64,000 nucleotides of DNA from Streptomyces geranii (GTDB lineage Bacteria; Actinomycetota; Actinomycetes; Streptomycetales; Streptomycetaceae): contig NZ_PJME01000006.1 of assembly GCF_002954775.1 (NCBI RefSeq), positions 62,001-126,000 of the forward strand, read 5' to 3'. Shown here in pieces: positions 40,826 to 50,560 of this stretch. Within the stretch, counting starts at the first letter, position 1. Every line of letters begins with the position of its first letter. Position numbers and translations under genes: made by a program. The notes beneath the pieces were generated by a model. It was given only the letters and a program-made list of their open reading frames with translations. It was not told the DNA's origin and searched no databases.

Positions 40826-43630
40826 GTGACCCCCCATCTCTCCCGGCGGTTCCTGCTGCAGAGCGCGATCCTCGCGGCGGCGGCGCCCGCGTTCGCCTAC
40901 GCCGCCGCCGGCCGGGCCGCCGCCGCTGCCCTGCCCGCGCCGTCCGCCTGGACCCTGCGCCCCTTCGAGCTGAAGGAGGTCTCGCTCGGCTCGGGCGTCT
41001 TCGCGAGCAAGCGCCAGCTGATGCTGGACCACGGGCGCGGCTACGACGTGAACCGCCTCCTCCAGGTCTTCCGCGCCAACGCGGGCCTCTCCACCGGCGG
41101 CGCGGTCGCCCCCGGCGGCTGGGAGGGCCTGGACGGCGAGGCCAACGGCAATCTGCGCGGCCACTACACCGGGCACTTCCTGAGCATGCTGTCGCAGGCC
41201 TACGCGAGCACCGGCGACCAGGCCTACGCAAGCAAGATCTCGACGATGGTCGGCGCGCTGACCGACGTACGCGCCGCTCTGCGCACCGACCCGCGCATGC
41301 TCACCGTCACCGGGAAATGGGGCGGGGCGCACGAGAACGTGCGGGGCTCCTACCAGTACGTGGACCTCCCGGCGGCCGTCCTGAACGGCTCGGCGGCGAT
41401 CACCCTGTCGGTCTGGGTCAAGCCCACCCACGACGCCAACTGGCAGCGGGTGTTCGACTTCGGCAACAACACCACCCGGTACATGTACCTGGCCTCCCGC
41501 AACGCGAGCGGCGTACCGCGCTTCGCCATCACCACGAACGGGGCCGGCGCCGAACAGGGCCTCACCGGCACCGCCGCGCTGCCGCTGAACCAGTGGAGCC
41601 ACCTCGCGGTGACCATCTCGGGCACCACGGGCACGCTCTACGTCAACGGCACGGCCGTCGCCACGAACACCGCGATGACCGTCAACCCGTCGGTCCTGGG
41701 CACTCTCACCAACAACTGGCTCGGCCGGTCGAACTACTCCGGCGACCCCGTCTACGCGGGCGCCTTCGACGAGTTCAACGTCTACTCGCGCGCCCTGACC
41801 GCCGCCGACATCACCTCGCTGCAGAGCAACGAGGCCAAGAACTCCTCGGCCGGGCTCGGCAACCTCGCCTCGTACTACTTCTCCGCGACCACCGGCGGTA
41901 CCTTCGGCGACGCCTCCGGGCGCGGACTGACCGCGACCCTGCGCCGCACGTGGGGCGGCCCGAGCCACCAGGGCTTCCTCGCGGCCTACCCGGAGACCCA
42001 GTTCATCGCCCTGGAGTCGATGACGAGCGGCGACTACACGAAGGTGTGGGCGCCCTACTACACGGCGCACAAGATCCTGAAGGGACTGCTGGACGCGTAC
42101 CTCGCGACGGACGACGCGCGGGCGCTCGACCTCGCTTCGGGCATGTGCGACTGGATGCACTCGCGGCTGTCCGTGCTGCCCGACGCCACCCTCCAGCGGA
42201 TGTGGGGCATCTTCTCCAGCGGTGAGTTCGGCGGCATCGTCGAGACCATCGTCGACCTGTACACGATCACCGGCAAGGCCGAACACCTCGCCCTGGCCAA
42301 GCTGTTCGACCTCGACTCACTCATCGACGCGTGCGCGGCGAACAACGACATCCTCGACGGACTGCACGCCAACCAGCACATCCCGATCTTCACCGGCTAC
42401 GTACGCCTGTACGACGCGACGGCCGAGACCCGCTACCTCACCGCCGCGAAGAACTTCTGGGGCATGGTCATCCCGCAGCGCATGTACGGGATCGGCGGCA
42501 CCAGCACCGCCGAGTTCTGGAAGGCGCGCGGGGTGATCGCCGGGTCGATCACCGACACCAACGCCGAGACCTGCTGCGCCTACAACCTGCTCAAGCTGAG
42601 CCGGATGCTGTTCTTCCACGAGCAGGACCCGAAGTACATGGACTACTACGAGCGGGCGCTCTACAACCAGGTGCTCGGCTCCAAGCAGGACAAGGCCGAC
42701 GCCGAGAAGCCGCTCGTCACGTACTTCATCGGGCTCAACCCCGGTCATGTGCGCGACTACACGCCCAAGCAGGGCACCACCTGCTGCGAGGGCACCGGCA
42801 TGGAGAGCGCCACGAAGTACCAGGACTCGGTGTACTTCAAGTCGGCCGACGGGGCCTCCCTGTACGTCAACCTGTACAGCCCCTCGACCCTGACCTGGGC
42901 CGAGAAGGGCGTCACGGTCACCCAGACCACCGCGTATCCGCAGGAGCAGGGCACCACGCTCACCTTCGGCGGCGGCAGCGCGGCCTTCGCACTGCGGCTG
43001 CGGGTGCCGGTGTGGGCGACGGCCGGCTTCCAGGTGACCGTCAACGGGCAGGCGGTGAGCGGGACTCCGGTCGCCGGGAGCTACTTCGCGATCCAGCGGA
43101 CCTGGCAGAGCGGGGACGTCGTACGGATCACCGTGCCGTTCCGGCTGCGCGTCGAGAAGGCGCTCGACGACCCGTCGCTGCAGACCCTGTTCTACGGTCC
43201 GGTGAACCTGGTCGCCCGCAGCACGAGCACCAGCTACCTGTCCTTCGGGCTGTACCGCAACGCGGCCCTCTCCGGCGATCTGCTGCCCTCCCTCACTCCG
43301 GTCAGCGGCAAGCCGCTGCACTACACGCTGAACGGCACCGAGTTCGCGCCGTTCAGCGAGGGCACCGAGGACGCGACGCACGCCTACATACGGCGGGCCG
43401 AGCCGACGGTCGTGTTCGGGACCGTCTCCTCCGGGGTCGCCAACCCGGCGAAGACCGACGGCACCACGCTGCTCGACGAGATCTGGGCGGGGGCGCCCTT
43501 CGCGAACAAGGCGGCGCTGGTGACGCGGGTGCAGTCGACGACGGCCTCCTGGGTGTCGGCGGGGCTGCTCACGCAGGCGAACGCGAACACCGTGGTGAGT
43601 ACGGCGCAGGGCGCGTCGTACGTCTCCTGA
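40826..43630 (+). CDS. Secreted GH127-type beta-L-arabinofuranosidase with inserted LamG domain
   Basis: A 934-residue exported protein with a Tat signal (SRRFLLQS, 1-36). The GH127 (alpha/alpha)6 catalytic domain is split. Its first part (about 45-160) is followed by a LamG/concanavalin-like insert (about 170-370, SITLSVWVKPTH-like region), and the barrel resumes near 376. The zinc-thiolate site is intact: Glu581 and Cys583 in ETCC, and Cys653-Cys654 in TTCCEG, equivalent to Glu338, Cys340, Cys417 (nucleophile) and Cys418 of HypBA1. It should cleave beta-L-arabinofuranosides. It follows the GH43 gene by 55 bp. Confidence 0.88.
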   Translation: MTPHLSRRFLLQSAILAAAAPAFAYAAAGRAAAAALPAPSAWTLRPFELKEVSLGSGVFASKRQLMLDHGRGYDVNRLLQVFRANAGLSTGGAVAPGGWEGLDGEANGNLRGHYTGHFLSMLSQAYASTGDQAYASKISTMVGALTDVRAALRTDPRMLTVTGKWGGAHENVRGSYQYVDLPAAVLNGSAAITLSVWVKPTHDANWQRVFDFGNNTTRYMYLASRNASGVPRFAITTNGAGAEQGLTGTAALPLNQWSHLAVTISGTTGTLYVNGTAVATNTAMTVNPSVLGTLTNNWLGRSNYSGDPVYAGAFDEFNVYSRALTAADITSLQSNEAKNSSAGLGNLASYYFSATTGGTFGDASGRGLTATLRRTWGGPSHQGFLAAYPETQFIALESMTSGDYTKVWAPYYTAHKILKGLLDAYLATDDARALDLASGMCDWMHSRLSVLPDATLQRMWGIFSSGEFGGIVETIVDLYTITGKAEHLALAKLFDLDSLIDACAANNDILDGLHANQHIPIFTGYVRLYDATAETRYLTAAKNFWGMVIPQRMYGIGGTSTAEFWKARGVIAGSITDTNAETCCAYNLLKLSRMLFFHEQDPKYMDYYERALYNQVLGSKQDKADAEKPLVTYFIGLNPGHVRDYTPKQGTTCCEGTGMESATKYQDSVYFKSADGASLYVNLYSPSTLTWAEKGVTVTQTTAYPQEQGTTLTFGGGSAAFALRLRVPVWATAGFQVTVNGQAVSGTPVAGSYFAIQRTWQSGDVVRITVPFRLRVEKALDDPSLQTLFYGPVNLVARSTSTSYLSFGLYRNAALSGDLLPSLTPVSGKPLHYTLNGTEFAPFSEGTEDATHAYIRRAEPTVVFGTVSSGVANPAKTDGTTLLDEIWAGAPFANKAALVTRVQSTTASWVSAGLLTQANANTVVSTAQGASYVS

Positions 43631-43847
43631 GCCCCGTACGTCTCCTGGGCCTCACAGGTCTCGTGGTCCGACGGGCGGTACCCCTACCCGAGGGGTGCCG
43701 CTCGTCGGTCGTAGGGACGACCGGTGGGGTGTCCGTACTGCGTTCTCAGTAGTCGGGATTGTCGACAGGTGCACGACGACGGGAGGGGGTCGGTGCCGGG
43801 AGTCTTGGCAGGTACCCGAGATCCGATGATGTGGAGACCTCCCCCTC

Positions 43848-46061
43848 GTGGCTACCTTCCTGTACAAGCTGGGCCGACTGGCCTTCCGGCGGCGCTGGTA
43901 CGTCGCCCTGATGTGGGTGGCGGTGCTCGCCGCCGTCGGTGCCGGTGCGGCCACGGCGCCCGCCGCTCCCGACGCGGACAACAGCATGCCGGGGATCGAG
44001 TCCCAGAAGGCCTTCGACCTGATGGACCAGCGCTTCCCCGGCTCCAACGCGCTCGGCGCGAGCGCCCGGGTGGTGTTCGTGGCGCCGGGCGGCGAGAAGG
44101 TCACCGCCACCGAGAACCGGGCGGCGATCGAGAAGTTCGTCGGCGAGGTGGGCGACGGTTCGCAGGTCTCGTCCGCCGCCGACCCCTTCCAGGCCAAGGC
44201 CGTCAGCGAGGACGCCTCGACCGCGTACGCCACCGTCTCCTACAAGGCCAAGCCGGACGACCTCACCGACTCCACCAAGGACCACCTCAAGGCCGCCATC
44301 AAGGAGGCGCAGGGCTCCGGTCTGACCGTCGAGGTCGGCGGTACGGCACTGGCGACGACGCCCTCGGCGGGCGGGGCGGCGGAGGCGATCGGTATCGCCA
44401 TCGCGGCCCTCGTCCTGATCATCACCTTCGGCTCGATGGCCGCCGCCGGGCTCCCACTGCTCACCGCGATCATCGGGGTGGGCGTCAGCATGGCGTCGAT
44501 CCTGGCGCTGAGCAGCGCCCTCGGGCTGTCCTCGACGACCGGGACGCTCGCCAGCATGCTGGGCCTGGCCTGCGGTATCGACTACGCGGTGTTCATCGTG
44601 TCGCGGTACCGGGAGGAGCGCGGCAAGGGGCACAGCCCGCAGGAGGCGGCGGCGCTCGCGACCGGTACGGCCGGTTCGGCGGTCGTCTTCGCCGGGCTCA
44701 CCGTCGTCATCGCGCTGGCCGGGCTCATGGTGGTCGGCGTACCGATGCTGACGAAGATGGGGCTCGCGGCGGCGGGCGCGGTCGGTGTCGGTGTGCTCGT
44801 CGCGCTGACGCTGGTCCCGGCCCTGGTGGGCTTCTGGCCGAACGCCCTGCTCGCGCGCTCCGCCCGCAGGTCCGGGCAGATCAAGGCGGCGGCCGAGCAC
44901 AACGGCGGCACCCGCTGGGCCCGCTTCGTACTGCGCCGTCCGATCCCGGTGCTGATCGCCTCGGTGGCCGGTCTCGGCGCCCTCGCGATACCGGTGATGG
45001 ACCTCCAGCTGGGCACCTCCGGCGACGAGGCCAAGCCGACCTCCACCACCGAGCGGCGTGCCTACGACGACCTGGCGACCGCCTTCGGACCCGGCTTCAA
45101 CGGCCCGCTGACCATCGTCGTGGACGCCAAGGGGGCCGCCGACGCCAAGGGCGCGGTCGCGACGATCTCCGAGAAGATCGCCGCCACCAAGGGCGTCGTC
45201 TCCGTCTCCCAGGCCCGCTTCAACACGGCCGGTGACACGGCGATCTTCTCCGCCGTCCCGGCCGACGCGCCGACCAGCACGAAGACGCAGGACCTCGTGA
45301 AGAAGATCCGCTCCGAGCGACCGGCGACGGTGGCCGGCACGGACGCGGAGTTCAGCGTCACCGGCACCACGGCGGCGAACATCGACGTGGCCCAGAAGAT
45401 GCAGGACGCGCTGGTCCCGTATCTGATCGTGGTCGTGGGTCTGGCGATCGTGCTGCTCCTGCTGGTGTTCCGGTCGATCCTGGTCCCGATCAAGGCAGCC
45501 CTCGGCTTCCTGCTCTCGGTGCTGGCGGCGCTCGGTTCCGTGATCGCGGTGTTCCAGTGGGGCTGGGGCGCGGAGTTGCTGGGGGTGGAGACGACCGGTC
45601 CGATCATGAGCATGATGCCGATCTTCCTGGTGGGCATCGTCTTCGGACTGGCCATGGACTACGAGGTGTTCCTCGTCGCCCGGATGCGCGAGGCGTACGT
45701 CCACGGGGACGGGCCCGCGCAGGCGGTCGTCACCGGGTTCCGGTACAGCGCCCGGGTCGTGGTCGCGGCGGCGTTGATCATGATGGCCGTCTTCTCCGGG
45801 TTCATCGGGGCCGGCGAGTCCATCATCAAGATGATCGGCTTCGGACTGGCGGTGGCCGTCCTGTTCGACGCCTTCGTCGTCCGGATGGCGTTCGTCCCCG
45901 CCGTACTGGCGCTGCTCGGCAGGGCCGCCTGGTGGATGCCGGGCTGGCTGGACAAGGTGCTGCCCAAGGTCGACGTGGAGGGCGAGGCCCTCGCGCACCG
46001 GGCGGCCACACCCGAAGACGGGGCGGACGGTACGGCGGACCGGGAGGCGGTCCGGGTCTGA
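43848..46061 (+). CDS. MMPL family transporter (RND superfamily)
   Basis: A 737-residue membrane protein with about 12 helices in two halves. Helix 1 (15-36) is followed by a large extracytoplasmic domain, the pattern is duplicated near residue 360, and sterol-sensing-like helices include GIDYAVFIVSRYREE and AMDYEVFLVARMREA. The paired Asp-Tyr motifs are the proton-relay residues of the family. Relatives export lipids, siderophores or drugs. The start GTG at 43848 has GTGGAG 11 bp upstream, a weak site. A two-component system follows after a strong hairpin. Confidence 0.92.
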   Translation: MATFLYKLGRLAFRRRWYVALMWVAVLAAVGAGAATAPAAPDADNSMPGIESQKAFDLMDQRFPGSNALGASARVVFVAPGGEKVTATENRAAIEKFVGEVGDGSQVSSAADPFQAKAVSEDASTAYATVSYKAKPDDLTDSTKDHLKAAIKEAQGSGLTVEVGGTALATTPSAGGAAEAIGIAIAALVLIITFGSMAAAGLPLLTAIIGVGVSMASILALSSALGLSSTTGTLASMLGLACGIDYAVFIVSRYREERGKGHSPQEAAALATGTAGSAVVFAGLTVVIALAGLMVVGVPMLTKMGLAAAGAVGVGVLVALTLVPALVGFWPNALLARSARRSGQIKAAAEHNGGTRWARFVLRRPIPVLIASVAGLGALAIPVMDLQLGTSGDEAKPTSTTERRAYDDLATAFGPGFNGPLTIVVDAKGAADAKGAVATISEKIAATKGVVSVSQARFNTAGDTAIFSAVPADAPTSTKTQDLVKKIRSERPATVAGTDAEFSVTGTTAANIDVAQKMQDALVPYLIVVVGLAIVLLLLVFRSILVPIKAALGFLLSVLAALGSVIAVFQWGWGAELLGVETTGPIMSMMPIFLVGIVFGLAMDYEVFLVARMREAYVHGDGPAQAVVTGFRYSARVVVAAALIMMAVFSGFIGAGESIIKMIGFGLAVAVLFDAFVVRMAFVPAVLALLGRAAWWMPGWLDKVLPKVDVEGEALAHRAATPEDGADGTADREAVRV

Positions 46062-46081
46062 CCGATCGGTCGTTCGCCCTG

Positions 46082-46114
46082 AGGGCCGCCCGTGCTGGAC
46101 ACACGGGCGGCCCT
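46082..46114. terminator. Terminator after MMPL gene
   Basis: A perfect 13-bp stem, AGGGCCGCCCGTG with CACGGGCGGCCCT, and a 7-nt loop (46095-46101). It separates the transporter from the two-component genes. Confidence 0.85.
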
Positions 46115-46203
46115 CGCCGGACGTCGTCACGCACCTTCGTGGACCATGGGTCTCCACACCCTTCGACCGGAGACAGAGCCGGACAGAAACCCGGAGAGAA
46201 CCG

Positions 46204-47421
46204 ATGAGCATCGACATCGAGCGCCGCATCGCGGACCATCCCCGTGTCGTCGACACGGTGACCGTCGTGGCGCTGTTCGTCCTCTTCCTGGTCGGCGCCC
46301 AGATCACCCTGCCCGGCACCACCGGGCGCGAGGAGCTGTGGCCTGCGGTGATCATCGGCGTCAACGCGTGCGCGGGCGTACTGCTCAGCCGCAGCCATCC
46401 GCGTACGGCCGTCATGGTGACCACGTCCTGCGCCATGACCGCGAGCGCGCTGGGCTATCTCCTGACCGCGCTGACGCTGGCCCCCGCCATGGTGGCGAGC
46501 TACTGGCTGGCGGTCCTCACCGACCGCCGCACGACCCGCCGCTACTGCGTCGGCATGATCGTCCTGCTGGTCGCCGCGGCCACGTTCCTGGACCCGGCGG
46601 ACCACCCGCTCGTCCTCAAGACGATCGCCCCCATCGCCTACGTACTGGTCCCGGTCGCCACCGGCAGCGCGCGCCGGATGCGGCACGCCTATCTGGACGC
46701 CGTGCACGCCCGCGCCGAGCACGCCGAGCAGAACCGCGAGGAGGAGGCCAGGCACCGGGTGACCGAGGAGCGGATGCGTATCGCCCGGGAACTGCACGAC
46801 GTCGTCGCCCACCATCTGGCCCTGGCCAACGCCCAGGCGACCACCGCCGCGCATCTCGCGCGCAGCAACCCCGAGCAGACCCGCCGGATGCTCAACGACC
46901 TCACCGGTACGACCTCGTCGGCGCTGCGCGAGCTGAAGGCCACCGTCGGTCTGCTGCGCCACGCCGACGACCCCGACGCGCCCCTGGAACCGGCCCCCGG
47001 GCTCGCCCGGCTGCCCGAGCTGATCGCCACGGTCCAGGCCGCCGGGCTCACGGTCACCCTCACCACCGTGGGCGAGGAGCGCCCGCTGTCGCCGGGGGTG
47101 GACCTGACGGCGTACCGGATCGTGCAGGAGGCGCTCACCAACATCACCAAGCACGCCGTCGGCGCGACGGCCTGTGTACGGCTCGTGTACTCGGCGGACC
47201 GGCTGACCATCACGGTCACCAACAACGCCGCCGACGCGGTCCCGGCGGGTTCCGCCGGGGTCAGGCCCGCGCGCGGATTCGGCCTCATCGGGATGCGGGA
47301 GCGCGCCCAGTCGGTCGGCGGCAACCTGGCGGCGGGCCACCGTCCCGAGGGCGGTTACGAGGTCTCCACCGCGCTGCCCCTCTATCCTCAGCCCTCCGAA
47401 GTGGAAGAGCGCACCCCATGA
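46204..47421 (+). CDS. Sensor histidine kinase (HisKA_3)
   Basis: A 405-residue membrane kinase. About four hydrophobic segments in residues 15-150 form the sensor part. The dimerisation/phosphoacceptor box is ARELHDVVAHH with His198, and the ATPase domain carries VQEALTNITKHA (N-box) and GFGLIGMRERA (G-box). This is the NarL-type HK class. GGAGAG lies 5 bp before the ATG. It overlaps the response regulator gene by 4 bp. The stimulus is unknown; the adjacent MMPL transporter is a natural target. Confidence 0.94.
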   Translation: MSIDIERRIADHPRVVDTVTVVALFVLFLVGAQITLPGTTGREELWPAVIIGVNACAGVLLSRSHPRTAVMVTTSCAMTASALGYLLTALTLAPAMVASYWLAVLTDRRTTRRYCVGMIVLLVAAATFLDPADHPLVLKTIAPIAYVLVPVATGSARRMRHAYLDAVHARAEHAEQNREEEARHRVTEERMRIARELHDVVAHHLALANAQATTAAHLARSNPEQTRRMLNDLTGTTSSALRELKATVGLLRHADDPDAPLEPAPGLARLPELIATVQAAGLTVTLTTVGEERPLSPGVDLTAYRIVQEALTNITKHAVGATACVRLVYSADRLTITVTNNAADAVPAGSAGVRPARGFGLIGMRERAQSVGGNLAAGHRPEGGYEVSTALPLYPQPSEVEERTP

Positions 47422-48101
47422 CGATTCGTGTCCTGCTCGCCGACGACCAGGCCCTGCTGCGGGCGACGTTCCGGATCCTGATCGAGTCCGAGGCCGACAT
47501 GACGGTGATCGGCGAGGCGACGGACGGCCGCGAGGCGGTCGAGCTGACCCGCACCCACCTGCCCGACCTGGTCCTGATGGACATCCGGATGCCCGGCACC
47601 GACGGTCTGGCCGCAACCGCCGCGATCTGCGCCGACCCCGAGCTGTCCGCGACCCGCGTACTGATCCTGACGACGTTCGAGACGGACGAGTACGTGGCCC
47701 AGGCACTGCGGGCCGGCGCCAGCGGCTTCCTCGGCAAGGACGTCACCGCCGAGGCACTCCTCTCGGGCATCCGCACGGTCGCCGCCGGCGACTCCCTCCT
47801 CTCCCCCGGCGCCACCCGCACCCTCATCGCCCGCTTCCTCGACTCCCCCGCACCGGGCAACCGCCTGGCGACCCCGGAGGCCCTCGCGGCACTCACCACC
47901 CGCGAACGGGAGGTGATGTGCCTGGCGGCCGAGGGCGGCTCCAACGACGACATCGCGGAAAGGCTGTACGTCAGCCCGCTGACCGTCCGCACCCATGTGC
48001 ACCGCGCGATGACGAAGCTGGGCGCCCGCGACCGGGCCCAACTCGTCGTCATCGCCTACCAGTCGGGGCTGGTACGGGCGGTGCCGCCGCAGGAGTCGTG
48101 A
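47418..48101 (+). CDS. LuxR/NarL-type response regulator
   Basis: A 227-residue regulator. The receiver domain (1-122) has Asp9-Asp10, phospho-acceptor Asp55 in LMDIRMPG and Lys107 in GFLGKD. The LuxR helix-turn-helix (about 158-215) contains LTTREREVMCLAAEG and YVSPLTVRTHVHRAMTKLG. ATGA overlap with the kinase gene. It should be phosphorylated by that kinase and regulate transcription; no target site is identified. Confidence 0.95.
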   Translation: MTIRVLLADDQALLRATFRILIESEADMTVIGEATDGREAVELTRTHLPDLVLMDIRMPGTDGLAATAAICADPELSATRVLILTTFETDEYVAQALRAGASGFLGKDVTAEALLSGIRTVAAGDSLLSPGATRTLIARFLDSPAPGNRLATPEALAALTTREREVMCLAAEGGSNDDIAERLYVSPLTVRTHVHRAMTKLGARDRAQLVVIAYQSGLVRAVPPQES

Positions 48102-48304
48102 AACGCGGGCCCACAAGGGCTGCCGCCCAAGGCCTCGACAACCAGGACAAGCACGACGTGCTCGGCGACGTGACAGCCCGGAAGCACTGGCGCTGCGACG
48201 ACCGTCTGCCCCTCCCCTACCGGCTGCTGCTCGCGGTGCTGGGGAGGGTCAGGCGGCGGGACATGGAGTCGTTCAGGTTCGATCTGTTCCGGTGTGAGGG
48301 CTGA
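48098..48304 (+). CDS. Possible small protein after response regulator (doubtful)
   Basis: A 68-codon frame that starts at a GTG overlapping the regulator stop (GTGA) and runs into the 3' end of the convergent gene by 32 bp. Third positions are mostly G/C and AGGAG lies 2 bp before the GTG, too close for an ideal ribosome site. The product is Arg-rich with no recognisable domain. It could equally be a chance frame in the 171-bp gap. Confidence 0.25.
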   Translation: MKRGPTRAAAQGLDNQDKHDVLGDVTARKHWRCDDRLPLPYRLLLAVLGRVRRRDMESFRFDLFRCEG

Positions 48305-50468
48305 GCCCGTCGGTGCCCTTCCCCCGCCCTCGGCGGTGGGCGAGCACACCGGCCGCGGTGAGCGCGGCGGCGGCCGAGGCCATCCCGATGACGCCGACAC
48401 CGGTGGAGGCGAGGCTGCCGCCGGTGGAGCCGGTGGCCGTGGTCCCGCCGGTGGTTGAGCCCGAGCCGCCGGTGCTGTCGGTGCCGCCCGTGGTGGAGCC
48501 CCCGGTCGCGCTCCCTCCGGTCGAACCGCCGCCGGTCGTACCGCCGTTGGTGCCGTCGCCGGTGGTGGAACCCCCGTCGGTCCCGCCGGTGGTGTCACCG
48601 CCCGTGTCACCCTCGGTGTCCCCGCCCGTGTCGCCGCCGGTGGTCGACTCGGCGGTCACGGTGAGGGTGACGGGCGTGGTGCGGGTGGTGCCGGCCGAGT
48701 TGGTGAACTCGGCGCGGTAGCGGTGCCCGTCGTGACCGGCCTGGGCGGTGAAGGCGTACGTGTTCGCGGTCGCGTCCGGTACGTCCTGCCAGGTCTGCGC
48801 CCCGTCCGTGCTGACCTGCCAGCGCACGGTCGGCTCCGGGGTGCCCTCCGCCTGGGCGATGAGGGTGACCGTGTCTCCGACGACGACCGTCTGGTCGGTC
48901 GGTGCCTGGACGACCTTGGGTGAGACGAACCGGTCCAGTTTGACGACCTTGCCCTCGGCGGGGCTGGTCACATAGACCGTCGAGCCGCCGGCGGCGACGG
49001 TGATCGCGGCCGACCCGAGCTGGGAGTGGTTGCCCGGCAGCGCCGCCGCCTCCGCAGCGGCCTTGTACGTCGTGGTGTCGTACAGGGCGAGCGAGCCGAT
49101 GTTGTCGCCGCCGCTGCCGGTGTCGCCGTTGTCCTGCCGGACGACGAAGACCCGGCCGGTGGACGTGTCGAAGGCGGCTGCGGCGGCCTCGTCGGTGCCC
49201 TCGACGGTGGCGAGGAGTTTCGCGGCCTGGTCAAAGACAAGAACCGAACTGCCCACGCCCACCCAGACGTTGCCGGTCGCGGGGTCGGTCTCGACGAACC
49301 CGATGGCGGCGTCCGGGAGCGTGGCGGTCGCCGTGACGGTGAAGGTGCCGGTGTCGACGCGGCGCAGCTCGCCGCCGGAGGAGCCCACGGACCAGAGAAC
49401 GGCCCGGGTGGAGTCGACGGAGATTCGGCCGCCGCCGTCCAGGGTGAGGGTGCGTCGGACGGCGCCGGTGGCCGTCTCCAGCTCGGACAGGGTGGCGCCC
49501 CGGGCGACCAGGACGCTGTCGGCGGCGGTGCCGGGGGCGAGGTCGGTGATGGTCGCGCCGGTCAGCCAGACGCCCTTGGCGCTCGCGTCGCCGTCCTTCG
49601 CGGTGCCGATGCCGCGCAGGGGGTAGCGGTAGAGGACGCCGTCCCCGGGGAGCGCTGCGGCGATCTGGGCGGCTGCCGCGACGCGCAGGACGCCGTTGGT
49701 GCCGGGGGCCTGGGTGATGTGGCTGCGGACGGCGCCGGTGACCGGGTCGAGGACGTACAGGCCGCGCTCGTCGACGTCGGCGGTGTCGGCGAGGTTGTCC
49801 GAACCGACGTACAGCTTCCCGGAGTCGGGGTGCAGGAGCACGTCGAGGGGCTTGCCGGTGGTGGTGAACTCGGCGGCCTGCCGGTAGCTGACGGTGCCCG
49901 CGGGTACGTCGACGCCCTCGCCGCCGCCTCCGGGCTCCTGGCCGGTGAAGGTGACGGGGACGCGTACGTCCTGGGAGCGGTCGCCGCTGCCCCGGTGGTC
50001 GACGCGGGTGACGACCGCGCAGGACACGGTGGCGCAGTCGAGGCCGTCGCCCGCGGCCTTGATGTCGAGGGTGACGTCGAAGGTGCCGCCGTCGCCGTAC
50101 GCCACGGCGAGGTCGCCCTCGTAGGTGTCGCCCTTCGGCACGATCCAGCGGGAGGACGCGCCGTCGCCGGAGGTGTCGGCGCCGCCCAGGCAGGGGCTGG
50201 GGACGCGGTTGTCGCCGTTGTCCTTGCACAGGGCGACGTAGATGCCCTTGGCCTGGTCGTAGCCCGCGCCGGTGACCTGGAGGGTCTCGCCGTCGGGGGC
50301 GAGACCGGCGGAGGCGGAGACGGTGAGCCGCTGGCCCTCTTTGCCGAGGGCGGTTTTCGGCGTGTCGGCGGCCTGGGCACCGGAACCGGCGCCGAGGGTG
50401 GCGAGCGAGAGGGCGGAGGCGGCGGACAGCGAGGCCGCCGCCCAGAGTCTGCGGCGTGAGGGAGTCAT
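48273..50468 (-). CDS. Cell-wall-anchored surface protein, LAxTG type, iron-regulated
   Basis: A 731-residue secreted protein. Signal peptide about 1-33 (ends GAQAAD). The region 45-165 is a domain shared with the 50561-51100 protein (VTGAGYDQAKGIYVALC, SPCLGG, CAVVTRVDH) and found in Streptomyces proteins with haem-uptake HtaA-like architecture. A beta-propeller-like region (about 190-520) and an Ig-like domain (about 525-620) follow. A Thr/Gly-rich stalk leads to the sortase signal LASTG (686-690), a membrane helix and a basic tail (HRRGRGKG). It is the second gene downstream of an iron box, so its role is probably iron-limited surface binding. Confidence 0.8.
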   Translation of the reverse strand: MTPSRRRLWAAASLSAASALSLATLGAGSGAQAADTPKTALGKEGQRLTVSASAGLAPDGETLQVTGAGYDQAKGIYVALCKDNGDNRVPSPCLGGADTSGDGASSRWIVPKGDTYEGDLAVAYGDGGTFDVTLDIKAAGDGLDCATVSCAVVTRVDHRGSGDRSQDVRVPVTFTGQEPGGGGEGVDVPAGTVSYRQAAEFTTTGKPLDVLLHPDSGKLYVGSDNLADTADVDERGLYVLDPVTGAVRSHITQAPGTNGVLRVAAAAQIAAALPGDGVLYRYPLRGIGTAKDGDASAKGVWLTGATITDLAPGTAADSVLVARGATLSELETATGAVRRTLTLDGGGRISVDSTRAVLWSVGSSGGELRRVDTGTFTVTATATLPDAAIGFVETDPATGNVWVGVGSSVLVFDQAAKLLATVEGTDEAAAAAFDTSTGRVFVVRQDNGDTGSGGDNIGSLALYDTTTYKAAAEAAALPGNHSQLGSAAITVAAGGSTVYVTSPAEGKVVKLDRFVSPKVVQAPTDQTVVVGDTVTLIAQAEGTPEPTVRWQVSTDGAQTWQDVPDATANTYAFTAQAGHDGHRYRAEFTNSAGTTRTTPVTLTVTAESTTGGDTGGDTEGDTGGDTTGGTDGGSTTGDGTNGGTTGGGSTGGSATGGSTTGGTDSTGGSGSTTGGTTATGSTGGSLASTGVGVIGMASAAAALTAAGVLAHRRGRGKGTDGLSPHTGTDRT

Positions 50469-50560
50469 GGGGTCCTCGGTGGATGAGCCACACACGGAAC
50501 CCGGCCGGGTGTCGACCGGCCGGGCCCCGCGCGACGACTGCGGACGACTACGGGTGGCGA

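Noticed and set aside
43746..46436. Nearly 900-codon open frame on the minus strand across the MMPL gene
   Set aside because: It is an antisense shadow of the transporter, rich in Arg/Gly/Asp, with no domain or ribosome site.
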